Shown: positions 1 to 7,629 of the stretch, piece by piece
Layout of the letters: each line of letters opens with the position of its first letter
Numbering within the stretch: the first letter of the stretch is position 1
Source of the DNA: a virus
DNA length: 21,863 nt
Strand: one strand, 5' to 3'
IMG/VR virus record: IMGVR_UViG_3300042691_014309
Span: 1 to 21,863 of that record
Notes under the pieces: generated by a model
The model's input: the letters and a program-made list of their open reading frames with translations, nothing else
Told to the model about the DNA's origin: nothing
Database searches by the model: none
Position numbers and translations under genes: made by a program

Positions 1-1
1 T

Positions 2-316
2 ATGGAAATTACAGGAGAAAAATTACTAGAAAAAATTAAAAATGGTGAAAAAATAATTCTAAAATTAGAAACGTCCTGGTGTCAACCCTGTCGGTCAATG
101 AAACCAATATTTGAAAGAGTTGCTGCGGAAAATACAACAGACGTTCAAATGTACTCAATGGATGTTGATCAAAATAGAGAAGTTGCAATGGCATTAGGGG
201 TTAGGAGCGTACCAACAATTAAAGTATTCAACGGAGGAAATGTAACAAATACAAAAGTAGGAGTTCTACAAGAAAATGAAATAAAAGGTTTGGTTCAAGA
301 ATTAATAAATGGATAA
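2..316 (+). CDS. Thioredoxin-like protein
   Basis: A 104-residue thioredoxin-fold protein, close to the usual thioredoxin length. The redox-active pair is WCQPC (Cys27, Cys30), and the conserved cis-proline is Pro71 in SVPTIKVF. The Gln-Pro dipeptide replaces the usual Gly-Pro, which normally alters redox potential. It has no signal peptide, so it should act in the cytoplasm, most likely as a phage reductant for ribonucleotide reductase or another dithiol enzyme; that role is inferred from phage thioredoxins generally. The start at position 2 gives a normal N-terminus, so the gene appears complete although it abuts the window edge. Its last 8 bases overlap the next gene, a glutaredoxin-like protein, so the two are probably translationally coupled. 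Confidence 0.93.
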   Translation: MEITGEKLLEKIKNGEKIILKLETSWCQPCRSMKPIFERVAAENTTDVQMYSMDVDQNREVAMALGVRSVPTIKVFNGGNVTNTKVGVLQENEIKGLVQELING

Positions 317-593
317 GGTTGTTGTTTTATTCACAATGAAAGGATGTCCTTTTTGTGAAGACATGAAAGAAATGTTGGTAAAAGAAAATATTGATTTCGT
401 TGATAGAGATATTGAAGAATATGAGGAAGAATATAATTTGTTTGTTGAAATAACAAACAATGAATATGTGCCAGCTTTCATATTAATAGAAGAACCTGAA
501 ACAGATCCCAAAAGTGAATTGTTTGCCCCTGATAGAGATTTTGAGGATATCAATGAAGGTGTTAAAATAATAAAGAAATGGATTAATGGATAA
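309..593 (+). CDS. Glutaredoxin-like protein
   Basis: A 94-residue glutaredoxin-fold protein. The N-terminus has a beta strand followed by the CPFC active site (Cys13, Cys16), and YVPAF at about residue 54 supplies the expected cis-proline. The acidic middle segment and the insert after the cis-proline (about residues 60-80) are longer than in minimal glutaredoxins. The start overlaps the end of the thioredoxin gene in another frame, so the pair forms a small redox operon, as in T4-type phages where nrdC-like proteins serve nucleotide reduction. A strong hairpin terminator follows at once. The exact partner enzyme cannot be told from this window. Confidence 0.88.
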   Translation: MDKVVVLFTMKGCPFCEDMKEMLVKENIDFVDRDIEEYEEEYNLFVEITNNEYVPAFILIEEPETDPKSELFAPDRDFEDINEGVKIIKKWING

Positions 594-598
594 TAAAA

Positions 599-626
599 AT
601 CCCCACTCAAAAGGTGGGGATTCTTT
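599..626. terminator. Bidirectional intrinsic terminator
   Basis: ATCCCCAC (599-606) pairs perfectly with GTGGGGAT (614-621) around a short A-rich loop, followed by a T run. The other strand also has a T run after the stem (AAAAAT precedes it here). It lies between convergent genes and probably stops both. Confidence 0.9.
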
Positions 627-1322
627 TTAAAATAAAATTACGTGTTCCAATAGATCCTGTTTAAGATATGGTTTTTCACCATTCGGATCAAGTATATCGT
701 CAATAAGATTATAATCCTTTATACGATCCTCAAATGAGGTTAAATCAAAATCAAAGACATCTAATATAAGAGATTTTATCCTTTCTTTGTGTATTTTAGA
801 ATCTGAAACAATTTTAATTTTAAAATCTTCCGACTCATCAATATCTGTATTGTAGAAAAACATAACCTCATCAACGTTCATTAAATTAAACATATGATTA
901 AAAATATAGTGAGAGTAATAGATAGCGGATCTACCACAATTTAAAGAGTAACCATATGGGAATTCTGAACTTATTGATAATTCACTTATTGGTTCGGGTT
1001 CCTCAACAAACGGAGATTTATTTGTTTTAAACCAAACTTTAGAGATCGGATTAATTTCTTGACCATATTTGATAATATCAATCACATTAATCTGACCGTA
1101 TTCAAGATCCTTTAGTTGTTCATCAAATTTTTCAATGAATTCTAATTTTATATCCATAAGATCTAATTGAGTTTCACTTGTTGTTAGACCATTAACAACC
1201 ATAAAAGATCCACAATCAGAAACTTGGATTATTGATTTATTTGTTTTGTCAATTTTAGAAAGAATGAAATCTGCAAATAGGTTGACAATACCTCTTCTTG
1301 AATTTTTGTTAATTAATCTCAT
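627..1322 (-). CDS. Conserved-looking phage protein of unknown function
   Basis: A 231-residue protein with no signal peptide or membrane span. The N-terminus (MRLINKNSRRGIVNLF) is basic; the middle contains SDCGSFMVVNG and LNCGRSAIYYSHYIFNH, which look like compact core strands of an enzyme-like fold, but I do not recognise a family. A faint resemblance of the first half to S-adenosylmethionine synthetase N-terminal sequence was considered and is too weak to call. The start is the ATG at 1322, about 39 nt downstream of a TATTTAT box on the same strand. It follows the minus-strand gene at 1371-2393 and ends at the shared terminator with the glutaredoxin gene. Confidence 0.75.
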   Translation of the reverse strand: MRLINKNSRRGIVNLFADFILSKIDKTNKSIIQVSDCGSFMVVNGLTTSETQLDLMDIKLEFIEKFDEQLKDLEYGQINVIDIIKYGQEINPISKVWFKTNKSPFVEEPEPISELSISSEFPYGYSLNCGRSAIYYSHYIFNHMFNLMNVDEVMFFYNTDIDESEDFKIKIVSDSKIHKERIKSLILDVFDFDLTSFEDRIKDYNLIDDILDPNGEKPYLKQDLLEHVILF

Positions 1323-1361
1323 ATATTTTTTTTACAATTTGTATGAAATTAAATTAACATT

Positions 1362-1368
1362 ATAAATA
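1362..1368 (-). promoter_or_regulatory. TATTTAT box upstream of the 627-1322 gene
   Basis: On the minus strand this reads ACTATTTATAATG. It is one of a set of TATTTAT boxes placed in gene orientation upstream of transcription units in this window. The start codon is 39 nt further on. Confidence 0.4.
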
Positions 1369-1370
1369 GT

Positions 1371-2393
1371 TTACATATAAAGACGATCAGGAAGCATTTC
1401 ATTAATGTATTGAGAAACCTTTGTATGATCAGCATAATCTGAAACACTAATTCTTAACCATTCATCGGCACTATACATATATTCCGTAACCATACTGGTG
1501 TATGTTAACATATCGGAATAAAGATTTTTATTTGTCCCCTTAAACTCAACTAAAAAATTTATTATATCACTACGTATGTCTCGTATTTTTATGTAAGGTG
1601 TATGTATGGTTTTTTCGTTTTTTTTTGATTGAACCCAGTCGTGTCTACCAATGAATAATGTTGAAAGTTCGTTAAATACATCTTCATAAACCTCATCATT
1701 ATATGCTTGATTATAAGCTTCATCACCCAACCAACGAAGTTGATTTTTTAAATCATATAGATCTCCTTTAAATAAAGAGTTCATAGAGTCCTTATCTCCA
1801 ACTATAGACGCTATATTTGATTCGGTTATTATAAATCTACCATTGTTGTCAGATATATCCTTAAAATAAGGACTTGAATATTCATCCAAAGAAAATTCCT
1901 GATTACCAACTATTTCAAGAACTCTTTCTTCTAGTAATTTAATATTTTTTTCATCAAGTTCTTTTATAATATCATCATAAACATCATAAACCGTATCTGA
2001 AAAAGGCTCCCACCAGTCCTCATCTAACGCTTTTTCAACAATATCCCTATCATTATAATCTATTGAATATTGATTGTCTTTGAAAAATTCAGATAGTTCG
2101 TTTAAACGATCTAATCTTAGATAATACCCATCTGGACGAATTTGTACATCACCTAAACTATATTCAATTATTTCATTTATATATGATGGGTCATCGTTAA
2201 TAAGAGCTAGCATTACAGAATTTACTAATTCAGGATCGTTATAATCAATCGTTTCTAAACTTATTCTATCTAATAAACCTCTTCTTTTAACTAACGATAA
2301 AAATTTGGAAACATCATTACCAAATGCCGATGAAAACTCATCCCAGTCACCATTATTAAATTGATTTATAAATTTTTCTAATCCTGTACTCAT
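1371..2393 (-). CDS. Large acidic protein of unknown function
   Basis: A 340-residue, Asp/Glu-rich protein. It begins MSTGLEKFINQFNNGDWDEF and has many aromatic residues paired with acidic ones (DEDWWEPFSD, YNQAYNDEVYEDVF), suggesting an all-helical soluble protein. There are no transmembrane segments and no recognisable catalytic motif. Its composition resembles the tagged protein at 2699-4165, which also has long acidic helical stretches, so it may belong to the same structural or internal-virion class; that is inference. The ATG at 2393 is only 4 nt downstream of a TATTTAT box, which would give an almost leaderless mRNA. It is probably independent of the small gene upstream, from which it is separated by a terminator. 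Confidence 0.75.
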   Translation of the reverse strand: MSTGLEKFINQFNNGDWDEFSSAFGNDVSKFLSLVKRRGLLDRISLETIDYNDPELVNSVMLALINDDPSYINEIIEYSLGDVQIRPDGYYLRLDRLNELSEFFKDNQYSIDYNDRDIVEKALDEDWWEPFSDTVYDVYDDIIKELDEKNIKLLEERVLEIVGNQEFSLDEYSSPYFKDISDNNGRFIITESNIASIVGDKDSMNSLFKGDLYDLKNQLRWLGDEAYNQAYNDEVYEDVFNELSTLFIGRHDWVQSKKNEKTIHTPYIKIRDIRSDIINFLVEFKGTNKNLYSDMLTYTSMVTEYMYSADEWLRISVSDYADHTKVSQYINEMLPDRLYM

Positions 2394-2397
2394 ATTA

Positions 2398-2404
2398 ATA
2401 AATA
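2398..2404 (-). promoter_or_regulatory. TATTTAT box, 4 nt from start codon
   Basis: The minus strand reads AATATTTATTAAT then ATG. The 4-nt spacer is the same length as in the boxes before 13588 (minus) and 19450 (plus). If this is a promoter, the transcript is essentially leaderless. Confidence 0.5.
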
Positions 2405-2437
2405 TTAAAAAAGGTGGAAACTAACGTAACCACCTTT
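2405..2437 (-). terminator. Intrinsic terminator of the small Cys-rich gene
   Basis: On the minus strand AAAGGTGG (2437-2430) and CCACCTTT (2417-2410) form an 8-bp stem, followed by a T run (2412-2407). It lies directly after the small gene at 2458-2607 and before the start of the next minus-strand gene. Confidence 0.85.
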
Positions 2438-2457
2438 AATTTCTTGGTAGAAATAAA

Positions 2458-2607
2458 TTATCTTTTGTTATAATACTTCTCAACAATTTTTTTAACGGAC
2501 TCTTGAACAGTGGCATTTTTTACTTGCTGAGGCTGTCCCTGAGCTGTTGATTGTTGAGTAGTGGTATTTCCACCGTTGTTCTTATTTTTGCATCCACACC
2601 CCATCAT
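2458..2607 (-). CDS. Small MGCGC-type protein
   Basis: A 49-residue open frame. It begins MMGCGCKNKNNGG, continues through a Gln/Thr/Ala-rich low-complexity linker, and ends in a basic amphipathic helix (VQESVKKIVEKYYNKR). Either ATG at 2607 or 2604 could be used. The CGC near the N-terminus could bind metal or be lipid-modified, but there is no signal peptide, so it is not a conventional lipoprotein. Small proteins opening with MGCGC are a familiar hypothetical class in large phages, which supports a real gene; the function is unknown. It has its own TATTTAT box 28 nt upstream and its own terminator downstream, so it is probably a single-gene transcript. Confidence 0.75.
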   Translation of the reverse strand: MMGCGCKNKNNGGNTTTQQSTAQGQPQQVKNATVQESVKKIVEKYYNKR

Positions 2608-2635
2608 CAATTGTTTTTAATGTGTTTATTTTAAT

Positions 2636-2642
2636 ATAAATA
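2636..2642 (-). promoter_or_regulatory. TATTTAT box for the MGCGC gene
   Basis: The minus strand reads GATATTTATATT, 28 nt before the start. It is divergent from the plus-strand TATTTAT box at 2687-2693. Confidence 0.45.
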
Positions 2643-2686
2643 TCACAACACAAGATAATATGTAAATAATTTTAATATGAATAACA

Positions 2687-2693
2687 TATTTAT
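2687..2693 (+). promoter_or_regulatory. TATTTAT box, 5 nt from start codon
   Basis: ACATATTTATTGTAT is followed directly by ATG at 2699. The 5-nt spacing implies a leaderless transcript if the box works like a -10/-7 element. Confidence 0.5.
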
Positions 2694-2698
2694 TGTAT

Positions 2699-4165
2699 AT
2701 GAAAAAAGTTGTAAAACTTACCGAATCAAAATTGATTAATATAATAAAAAATGTGATCAACGAACAAGAGGGGGAATATTATGAAATTCCCGCTAGCGAA
2801 TATAAACAATTGTTATCTGCCACAGGTTACAATGGTAGAGTGTTATCTAAAATAAAAAGATTTGAAGGTAAACCAATTAAAGTTCTCGGTAATTTGGATT
2901 TATCTAGTACTCCAGTTCAAGATTTAGGTAAATTATATGTTGTTGGTAATTTATTTTTGCAGCGTAGTAAAATACAAACTCTTGATGATGTTACGGTTAC
3001 TGGTAATATATCTCATTATAGTACACCATATCAGGATAAGTTAGATAGAATTGCAAGACAAAAAATAATTGATGAAGCTAATAGTAGGAGAGAAAATAAT
3101 ATATGGGATCCTGAAGATACTGATGAAGAAGGTTTAATGGCGAATATTGTTTTTAACTATGCGGTTAGAGAAGGCGAACTTAAAGCATTGTCTGATGAAG
3201 AAAAAGTTGAATTAGATAATTTGAAAGAAGAACTTGAGACTGTAGAATCAAGAATGGAAGTTGAAGACGATGAGGAACTTTACGATGAGTTAAGTGAAAA
3301 ATATGATGAGATCCAAGAAAGAATTGATGAGTTAAGTAAATACGTTGATGTTTATGATCTAATCCCAGGAAAATATGGTCATTATAGAATGAATGTTTTT
3401 GAATCACTATCTGAAGGAATTGAATATGCGATTAGTAGTGAGGATGATGCTAGAAAATCATTATATGACTACAATGAAAATCTTATTGATGAAATTGGGT
3501 ATGAAAGTTTTCATAGTTATATAGTTGAAGAATATATTGATAAAGATTCTCTCGCTGATTATCTTGAAGATATGTTTAGAGATGATATATATGAATCACC
3601 GGAAAGTTATGATGTAAAAAGAGAATTAAGTAGTTATCAAGAAGATGAGATTTGGCTTCTTAAAATGGAAAAATGGGTGTATGAAAAGGGTGGTGTTAGA
3701 GCCCCAATACAATATCAAACCAGAGAAAGTGGGAATATCTTTGATTTTATGGATGAAGATGATAACAGATTCCAATTAAAATATGATGGAACAAGATGGG
3801 TATTATATAAAGATGGTTCTGTAGTACAACCAGGACAATTATATGATGATGAAGACACTGATGATCACCAAGATGATCGTGAAAGTAGAATTTCTGATAT
3901 AGAATATGAAATACAAGAAATTGAAGAAAATCCTGAAGGGGATTTGGATGAAGATTCGGTTGAAGAAATTGTTGAGGATAAAAAGGATGAAGTTAGAAAC
4001 GATCCATTGAGATGGATCAAAGATCATGGTTTGGAAATTAAATATTTTATTGACAAAGATGATTTTATAAGAGGTTTATCTAATGATGAGGATTATGGTA
4101 ATTTAAATGGTTATGATGGAACATATGATTATTATGATGGTTATATTGTTATGAGAATTGGCTAA
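2699..4165 (+). CDS. Large acidic protein with N-terminal tag and repeat segment
   Basis: A 488-residue protein with several parts. Residues 1-23 (MKKVVKLTESKLINII plus KNVINEQ) form an amphipathic basic helix with LTE and INE tripeptides, of a kind seen on several proteins in this window. Residues 50-105 hold two or three repeat units of the type GNLDLSSTPVQDLGKL and GNLFLQRSKIQTLDDV, like leucine-rich or beta-solenoid repeats found in phage proteins. Residues about 165-215 are a charged coiled coil, and the remainder is Asp/Glu/Tyr-rich. No enzyme motif is seen. The start was set at ATG 2699 because the TATTTAT box covers the upstream TTG. Possibly an internal or structural virion protein; this is inferred from the tag only. 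Confidence 0.8.
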   Translation: MKKVVKLTESKLINIIKNVINEQEGEYYEIPASEYKQLLSATGYNGRVLSKIKRFEGKPIKVLGNLDLSSTPVQDLGKLYVVGNLFLQRSKIQTLDDVTVTGNISHYSTPYQDKLDRIARQKIIDEANSRRENNIWDPEDTDEEGLMANIVFNYAVREGELKALSDEEKVELDNLKEELETVESRMEVEDDEELYDELSEKYDEIQERIDELSKYVDVYDLIPGKYGHYRMNVFESLSEGIEYAISSEDDARKSLYDYNENLIDEIGYESFHSYIVEEYIDKDSLADYLEDMFRDDIYESPESYDVKRELSSYQEDEIWLLKMEKWVYEKGGVRAPIQYQTRESGNIFDFMDEDDNRFQLKYDGTRWVLYKDGSVVQPGQLYDDEDTDDHQDDRESRISDIEYEIQEIEENPEGDLDEDSVEEIVEDKKDEVRNDPLRWIKDHGLEIKYFIDKDDFIRGLSNDEDYGNLNGYDGTYDYYDGYIVMRIG

Positions 4166-4175
4166 TCAACAATTT

Positions 4176-4193
4176 ACAGATAACATAATCTGT
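4176..4193 (+). other. Small inverted repeat, weak terminator candidate
   Basis: ACAGAT and ATCTGT form a 6-bp stem with a 6-nt loop 11 nt after the stop of the tagged gene, followed shortly by TATATTTTTG. It could be a weak terminator or an operator for the next promoter. Confidence 0.35.
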
Positions 4194-4197
4194 GTTA

Positions 4198-4205
4198 TAT
4201 TTTTG
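4198..4205 (+). promoter_or_regulatory. TAnnTTTG-type promoter element
   Basis: TATTTTTG fits the Bacteroidota -7 consensus TAnnTTTG and lies 5 nt before the ATG at 4211, a spacing close to that of the better promoters at 15658, 17347 and 21048. No clear TTG is found 19 nt upstream, so confidence is moderate. Confidence 0.45.
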
Positions 4206-4210
4206 TCTAA

Positions 4211-4999
4211 ATGACAAGAAAACGAAAAAATAAGAAGATAGAATTTCTAATGGATACCGATTGGTTATTTGAAGATCCGATAGATAGAGAACACAAAGAG
4301 TATAAATTATTGAGTTATTTCCAAAAGATGGGAGAAAAGCTTGATAATATGGAATTATACCCTGGATTTATTGAGTTATCCCTTCATTTGGCGAATGTCC
4401 AAACTTTAATCAGAGAAAAAAAGTTAATCTACACTGACAAAAAATTTGACTCAATTGATGATGAGTTATTAGTTAGAGATCTCAAAATAAAAAAGATTCC
4501 CGAAATGTCCCAAACCGAGAATGAGGAATTTGTTAAGATATTAACATTTACTGCACCCAGACTTTTGGAATACTTTAACATTGCCAAGTCAATATGGTCA
4601 ATAGTATTTGATACTATCGGGATCAATATAAAGAAAAACAAAAAAAATCTACAAACTAAAAAAGGGTATTTTTATTATAACGAGAAGAAATCCGGTAATC
4701 TTTATCTTTGGGAATATAATATTAAATCTGCGGCAAAAAAATCATCAGAAGAAAAGACATTAGTTAATTTAATATATTCTGAACCAAAACTAAAATTGAC
4801 AATACCGAAAATAATAAATACATTTTCACAATGGAATGGTGAGGATGAAAGATCTTCATTACCTGTTTTTGAGATGACGTGTAGTGATATATTCCCCATT
4901 AATGAAACCCTACTACCACTATTCAAAAGAAAGTTAATTAATACTATTCGTCAATCTCAATTTGATGAAGAAAAATTTGAAAATATTAAAATATTATAA
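4211..4999 (+). CDS. Phage protein of unknown function (MDTDWLFEDPID type)
   Basis: A 262-residue soluble protein. After a very basic start (MTRKRKNKKIEF) comes MDTDWLFEDPIDREHKEYKL and a helical region ending PGFIELSLHLANVQTL; the C-terminus has FPINETLLPLFKRKLINT. The family is unknown to me by function, but the DTDWLFEDPID opening looks like a conserved protein of large Bacteroidota phages, from memory only. It is first in a run of genes (4211-7382) with overlaps or gaps of a few bases, so it is probably the head of an operon. A structural or assembly role is plausible because the next genes resemble virion components, but this is inference. Confidence 0.8.
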   Translation: MTRKRKNKKIEFLMDTDWLFEDPIDREHKEYKLLSYFQKMGEKLDNMELYPGFIELSLHLANVQTLIREKKLIYTDKKFDSIDDELLVRDLKIKKIPEMSQTENEEFVKILTFTAPRLLEYFNIAKSIWSIVFDTIGINIKKNKKNLQTKKGYFYYNEKKSGNLYLWEYNIKSAAKKSSEEKTLVNLIYSEPKLKLTIPKIINTFSQWNGEDERSSLPVFEMTCSDIFPINETLLPLFKRKLINTIRQSQFDEEKFENIKIL

Positions 5000-5000
5000 A

Positions 5001-5159
5001 ATGGAAGAAAATTTGATTTTGTTAATTAAATATTTGGTTGAAAAAAATCCAAATGATTATGATTTAGGAAAAGAAGTTAGATCCTTAATCAATAAAATCA
5101 ACAAAGAAGAAAACCAAGAAAAGATAAAGGAAGAATGGGGTTCAACAAACGGATATTAA
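5001..5159 (+). CDS. Small helical protein
   Basis: A 52-residue protein (MEENLILLIKYLVEKNPNDY, then a charged helix rich in Glu and Lys). Starting at ATG 5001 places it 1 nt after the stop of the previous gene, which suggests coupled translation. The N-terminal half is hydrophobic but amphipathic rather than membrane-spanning. No family is recognised. The last 25 bases overlap the next gene in another frame. Confidence 0.65.
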   Translation: MEENLILLIKYLVEKNPNDYDLGKEVRSLINKINKEENQEKIKEEWGSTNGY

Positions 5160-5323
5160 AAAAAGAAAATATCATCAATAATCTACATAATCTTGAAACG
5201 TATCTCTCTGCGGATTGCATCATAATTTCTGATGAATTTTCAAAGGAAGTTTATAAGATGTATTGTGAGAATATTAACACGGATGAAATCATAAAATATA
5301 TAAAATTTAATATAAATGGCTGA
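5135..5323 (+). CDS. Small protein of unknown function
   Basis: A 62-residue protein (MGFNKRILKKENIINNLHNL, then LSADCIIISDEFSKEVYKMY). It is predicted to be helical and soluble. It overlaps both neighbours, starting inside the preceding gene and ending 8 bases into the next one, so it fits the compact operon. Overlap on both sides and a typical composition support a real gene. The function is unknown; a small chaperone or assembly factor for the following structural-like protein is only a guess from position. Confidence 0.65.
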   Translation: MGFNKRILKKENIINNLHNLETYLSADCIIISDEFSKEVYKMYCENINTDEIIKYIKFNING

Positions 5324-5711
5324 AAAAATAATTACCACAGACTTTAGAATGTATGAACCACTCAAAACAAATAGATGGTTGATTGAATTGGAAGGGATGG
5401 ATATCAAACCATACCTTTTCAGGAAATATAAAATTTACAACGAAGGTGAAGACATCATTTTCACAACCGAGTTTGTTGAAACAACTGAGGATGTTGTTAA
5501 TCCAAAAGAGTTTTTTAATATTGTTGGGGTAAAAATTCAATATTTAGATCCAACAGGTGCGGTAATCAATGGGTTAAAGTTTGACATAAAAGGGATGAAT
5601 TTTGAACAAAAAGTGTCATACGCAAAAGATAAATTTAAAATTACAAAATTAAGATTTATTGTTAAATCGGAAACAATACATCCATTATATATAATTGAAA
5701 AAAAAGATTAA
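5316..5711 (+). CDS. Possible virion (tail-tube-like) protein
   Basis: A 131-residue, mostly beta-rich protein. The sequence KTNRWLIELEG near residue 17, followed by alternating hydrophobic strands and a C-terminal strand KLRFIVKSE, resembles the pattern of tail-tube or tail-completion proteins, where an N-terminal R-W-x(2)-E motif introduces a two-sheet sandwich. I see no diagnostic motif, so the assignment is tentative. The gene starts within the end of its predecessor and the next gene starts 1 nt after its stop. No signal peptide or membrane segment. Confidence 0.7.
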   Translation: MAEKIITTDFRMYEPLKTNRWLIELEGMDIKPYLFRKYKIYNEGEDIIFTTEFVETTEDVVNPKEFFNIVGVKIQYLDPTGAVINGLKFDIKGMNFEQKVSYAKDKFKITKLRFIVKSETIHPLYIIEKKD

Positions 5712-5712
5712 A

Positions 5713-6537
5713 ATGGAGTTATTAAAAGGAATGGTAGTTGGTTGCGGTGAAGGTAACATTAGTTGGTATCCCGAAAGAATGTACACCTTACAAGATCTTG
5801 TATATCAAACAAAACCAAAAAATATTATTGAGGTAGGTTTTAACGAAGGACATTCAATGAAGTTAATATGTGATTCATTGGTTAAACTCAAAAACGATGA
5901 CCCAAACTTTAATCAAGAACCAATTAGAATTTTAATCTTTGATGATTGCAAGCATGATAATGTGATTAATAACTTTGAAATTCTTGTTGAACATTATAAA
6001 AAATTTAACATACATTTGAATCTTATTCCCGGTAACTCACTTGAAGTTGTCCCAAGAGTTTTAGATACGGTAAAAAGTAAATTTGATTTTATTGAGATTG
6101 ATGGGTGTCATTTTGAAGAATGTGTTAGGGGAGATTTAAATAATCTGATTAATTTTGTAAGCGATAATGGTATAATATATTTGGATGATTATAAATCCTC
6201 AAAAGACCCAACAGAGGGGGTAAATAAAGTTGTTGATTCATTTGACTGGTATGGATTTAATACCTATTATATTGATGGAGTATTTTGGGCTCATAAAACA
6301 AACAATAAAATGGAAAACAATAAAGAACAAGTTAATCACCCAAGTCATTATGGAGGATCGGATAATCTTTATGAAGCCATCAAGGTGATTGATGCGTGGG
6401 ACTTAGGGTTCAGTTTGGGTAATACCGTAAAGTATATCTCAAGAGCAGGAAAAAAGAATAAGGATAAAGAACTTGAGGATCTAAAGAAAGCCTTATGGTA
6501 CTTACAACATCACATTGAAACATTAGAGAAAAAATGA
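5713..6537 (+). CDS. Fusion: class I SAM methyltransferase plus DUF3310 domain
   Basis: Residues 1-198 look like a Methyltransf_24-type methyltransferase. The SAM-binding glycine loop is IIEVGFNEGHS (about residues 38-48), and IEIDGCHFEECVRGDL followed by GIIYLDDY matches the acidic motifs of that family. The substrate is unknown. From residue 200 (MENNKEQVNHPSHYGG) the protein is a typical DUF3310 domain, with NHPSHY, YEAIKVIDAW, GNTVKYISRAGKK and an ALWYLQHHIE helix. DUF3310 proteins are usually separate small phage proteins of about 70-80 residues. An in-frame ATG at 6310 begins exactly at the DUF3310 domain, so a separate DUF3310 protein may also be made from an internal start. Its stop (TGA 6535-6537) overlaps the start of the DNA methyltransferase. 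Confidence 0.85.
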   Translation: MELLKGMVVGCGEGNISWYPERMYTLQDLVYQTKPKNIIEVGFNEGHSMKLICDSLVKLKNDDPNFNQEPIRILIFDDCKHDNVINNFEILVEHYKKFNIHLNLIPGNSLEVVPRVLDTVKSKFDFIEIDGCHFEECVRGDLNNLINFVSDNGIIYLDDYKSSKDPTEGVNKVVDSFDWYGFNTYYIDGVFWAHKTNNKMENNKEQVNHPSHYGGSDNLYEAIKVIDAWDLGFSLGNTVKYISRAGKKNKDKELEDLKKALWYLQHHIETLEKK

Positions 6538-7382
6538 TAGAAACAGGAAGAATAATTAATGGGGATTGTATTGAGGTAATGAAAACATTACCTGAAGGTA
6601 GTGTGGATTTAATTGTAACCAGCTGTCCTTATGGGGTTGGTATTGATTATGATGTACACGAAGATGATGTTGAGTTTGAGGAATACAAAGTGTTTAGTAA
6701 AAATTGGTTAACTGAAGCATATAATGTATTAAAAGACGATGGACGAATTGCTTTGAATATCCCATACGAAATCAACAGACAAAAGAAAGGTGGAAGAATA
6801 TTCTTTGTATCGGAGATGTGGCAAATTATGAAGGAAATTGGATTTGGTTTCTTCGGTATTGTTGATTTGGAAGAAGAATCACCACACAGAAGTAAAACAA
6901 CTGCTTGGGGATCTTGGATGAGTCCGTCTAGTCCCTACATATATAACCCAAAGGAGTGTGTAATACTTGCATACAAAAAACACCATATTAAAAAGGTTAA
7001 AGGAGAACCTCAGTGGAAAGGGACACCTACTGAAATTGAACAGGAGGATGGAACCATAAAAAAGAAAGTTGTGTATGAAGAAACGGATAAGAAGGAGTTT
7101 ATGGAGCTTGTTTTTGGTCAGTGGAATTACTTTGCAGATACTAAGTCACTCACCAAAGCAACGTTCTCAATGGACATCCCAACCAAAGCTATCAAGATTT
7201 TATCCTACAAAAATGATGTAATTTTAGATCCATTTGCTGGTAGTGGGACTACATTGGTTGCTGCGGAAGTATTGGGAAGAAGATGGTTGGGAATTGAATT
7301 ATCACCAAATTATTGTAATATTGCTAATACAAGAGTTAATTACTTCAAGACGTTGGAATTGATGAGGGATGATATTGTTTAA
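6534..7382 (+). CDS. DNA methyltransferase (beta-type, N4-C or N6-A)
   Basis: A 282-residue amino-methyltransferase in the circular order motif IV before motif I. GDCIEVMKTLPEGSVDLIVT leads into catalytic motif IV, which reads SCPY (residues 30-33) rather than SPPY or DPPY. The SAM-binding motif DPFAGSGTT is at about 232-240, followed by GRRWLGIELSPNYC. An internal GTPTEIEQEDGT stretch is probably part of target recognition. Phages use such enzymes to modify DNA against host restriction. The Pro-to-Cys change in the catalytic loop is unusual, and activity is uncertain. The target sequence cannot be predicted. No restriction endonuclease is beside it, so it looks like an orphan methyltransferase. 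The start overlaps the fusion gene by ATGA. Confidence 0.9.
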   Translation: MIETGRIINGDCIEVMKTLPEGSVDLIVTSCPYGVGIDYDVHEDDVEFEEYKVFSKNWLTEAYNVLKDDGRIALNIPYEINRQKKGGRIFFVSEMWQIMKEIGFGFFGIVDLEEESPHRSKTTAWGSWMSPSSPYIYNPKECVILAYKKHHIKKVKGEPQWKGTPTEIEQEDGTIKKKVVYEETDKKEFMELVFGQWNYFADTKSLTKATFSMDIPTKAIKILSYKNDVILDPFAGSGTTLVAAEVLGRRWLGIELSPNYCNIANTRVNYFKTLELMRDDIV

Positions 7383-7396
7383 TAACTGATTTATAC

Positions 7397-7585
7397 ATGA
7401 GAAAAAAACCATTTGAAAAGTTCAAAGAAGAGTGTGGTAAGATTGCAATTACCATTGAGGGTGATTACACTATTATTATAGATAAAGGACTAAATAAGTT
7501 TAAATACCATACAATGATCTATGATGTTCATATACATAATAAAAATGATATAATTACGATTTATGTTTATAAAAAATCATCTTAA
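7397..7585 (+). CDS. Small basic protein of unknown function
   Basis: A 62-residue protein: a basic N-terminal helix (MRKKPFEKFKEECGK) followed by three or four short beta strands (IAITIEGDYTIIID, KYHTMIYDVHIH, IITIYVYKKSS). It may be a small beta-sheet protein of nucleic-acid-binding type, but no motif supports this. It starts 14 nt after the methyltransferase stop and could share its transcript. Confidence 0.6.
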   Translation: MRKKPFEKFKEECGKIAITIEGDYTIIIDKGLNKFKYHTMIYDVHIHNKNDIITIYVYKKSS

Positions 7586-7586
7586 A

Positions 7587-7594
7587 TATATTTG
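7587..7594 (+). promoter_or_regulatory. Possible TAnnTTTG promoter
   Basis: TATATTTG fits TAnnTTTG but has no TTG at the expected distance. It lies 35 nt before the ATG at 7630. Confidence 0.3.
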
Positions 7595-7629
7595 ACATAA
7601 TCATTAATAATACCTAAAATTGGATAGAA

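Noticed and set aside
7592-7614. E. coli-like promoter TTGACA-N17-TAAAAT before 7630
   Set aside because: The spacing is good, but all other promoters here are of the Bacteroidota type, and this match is likely chance in AT-rich DNA.
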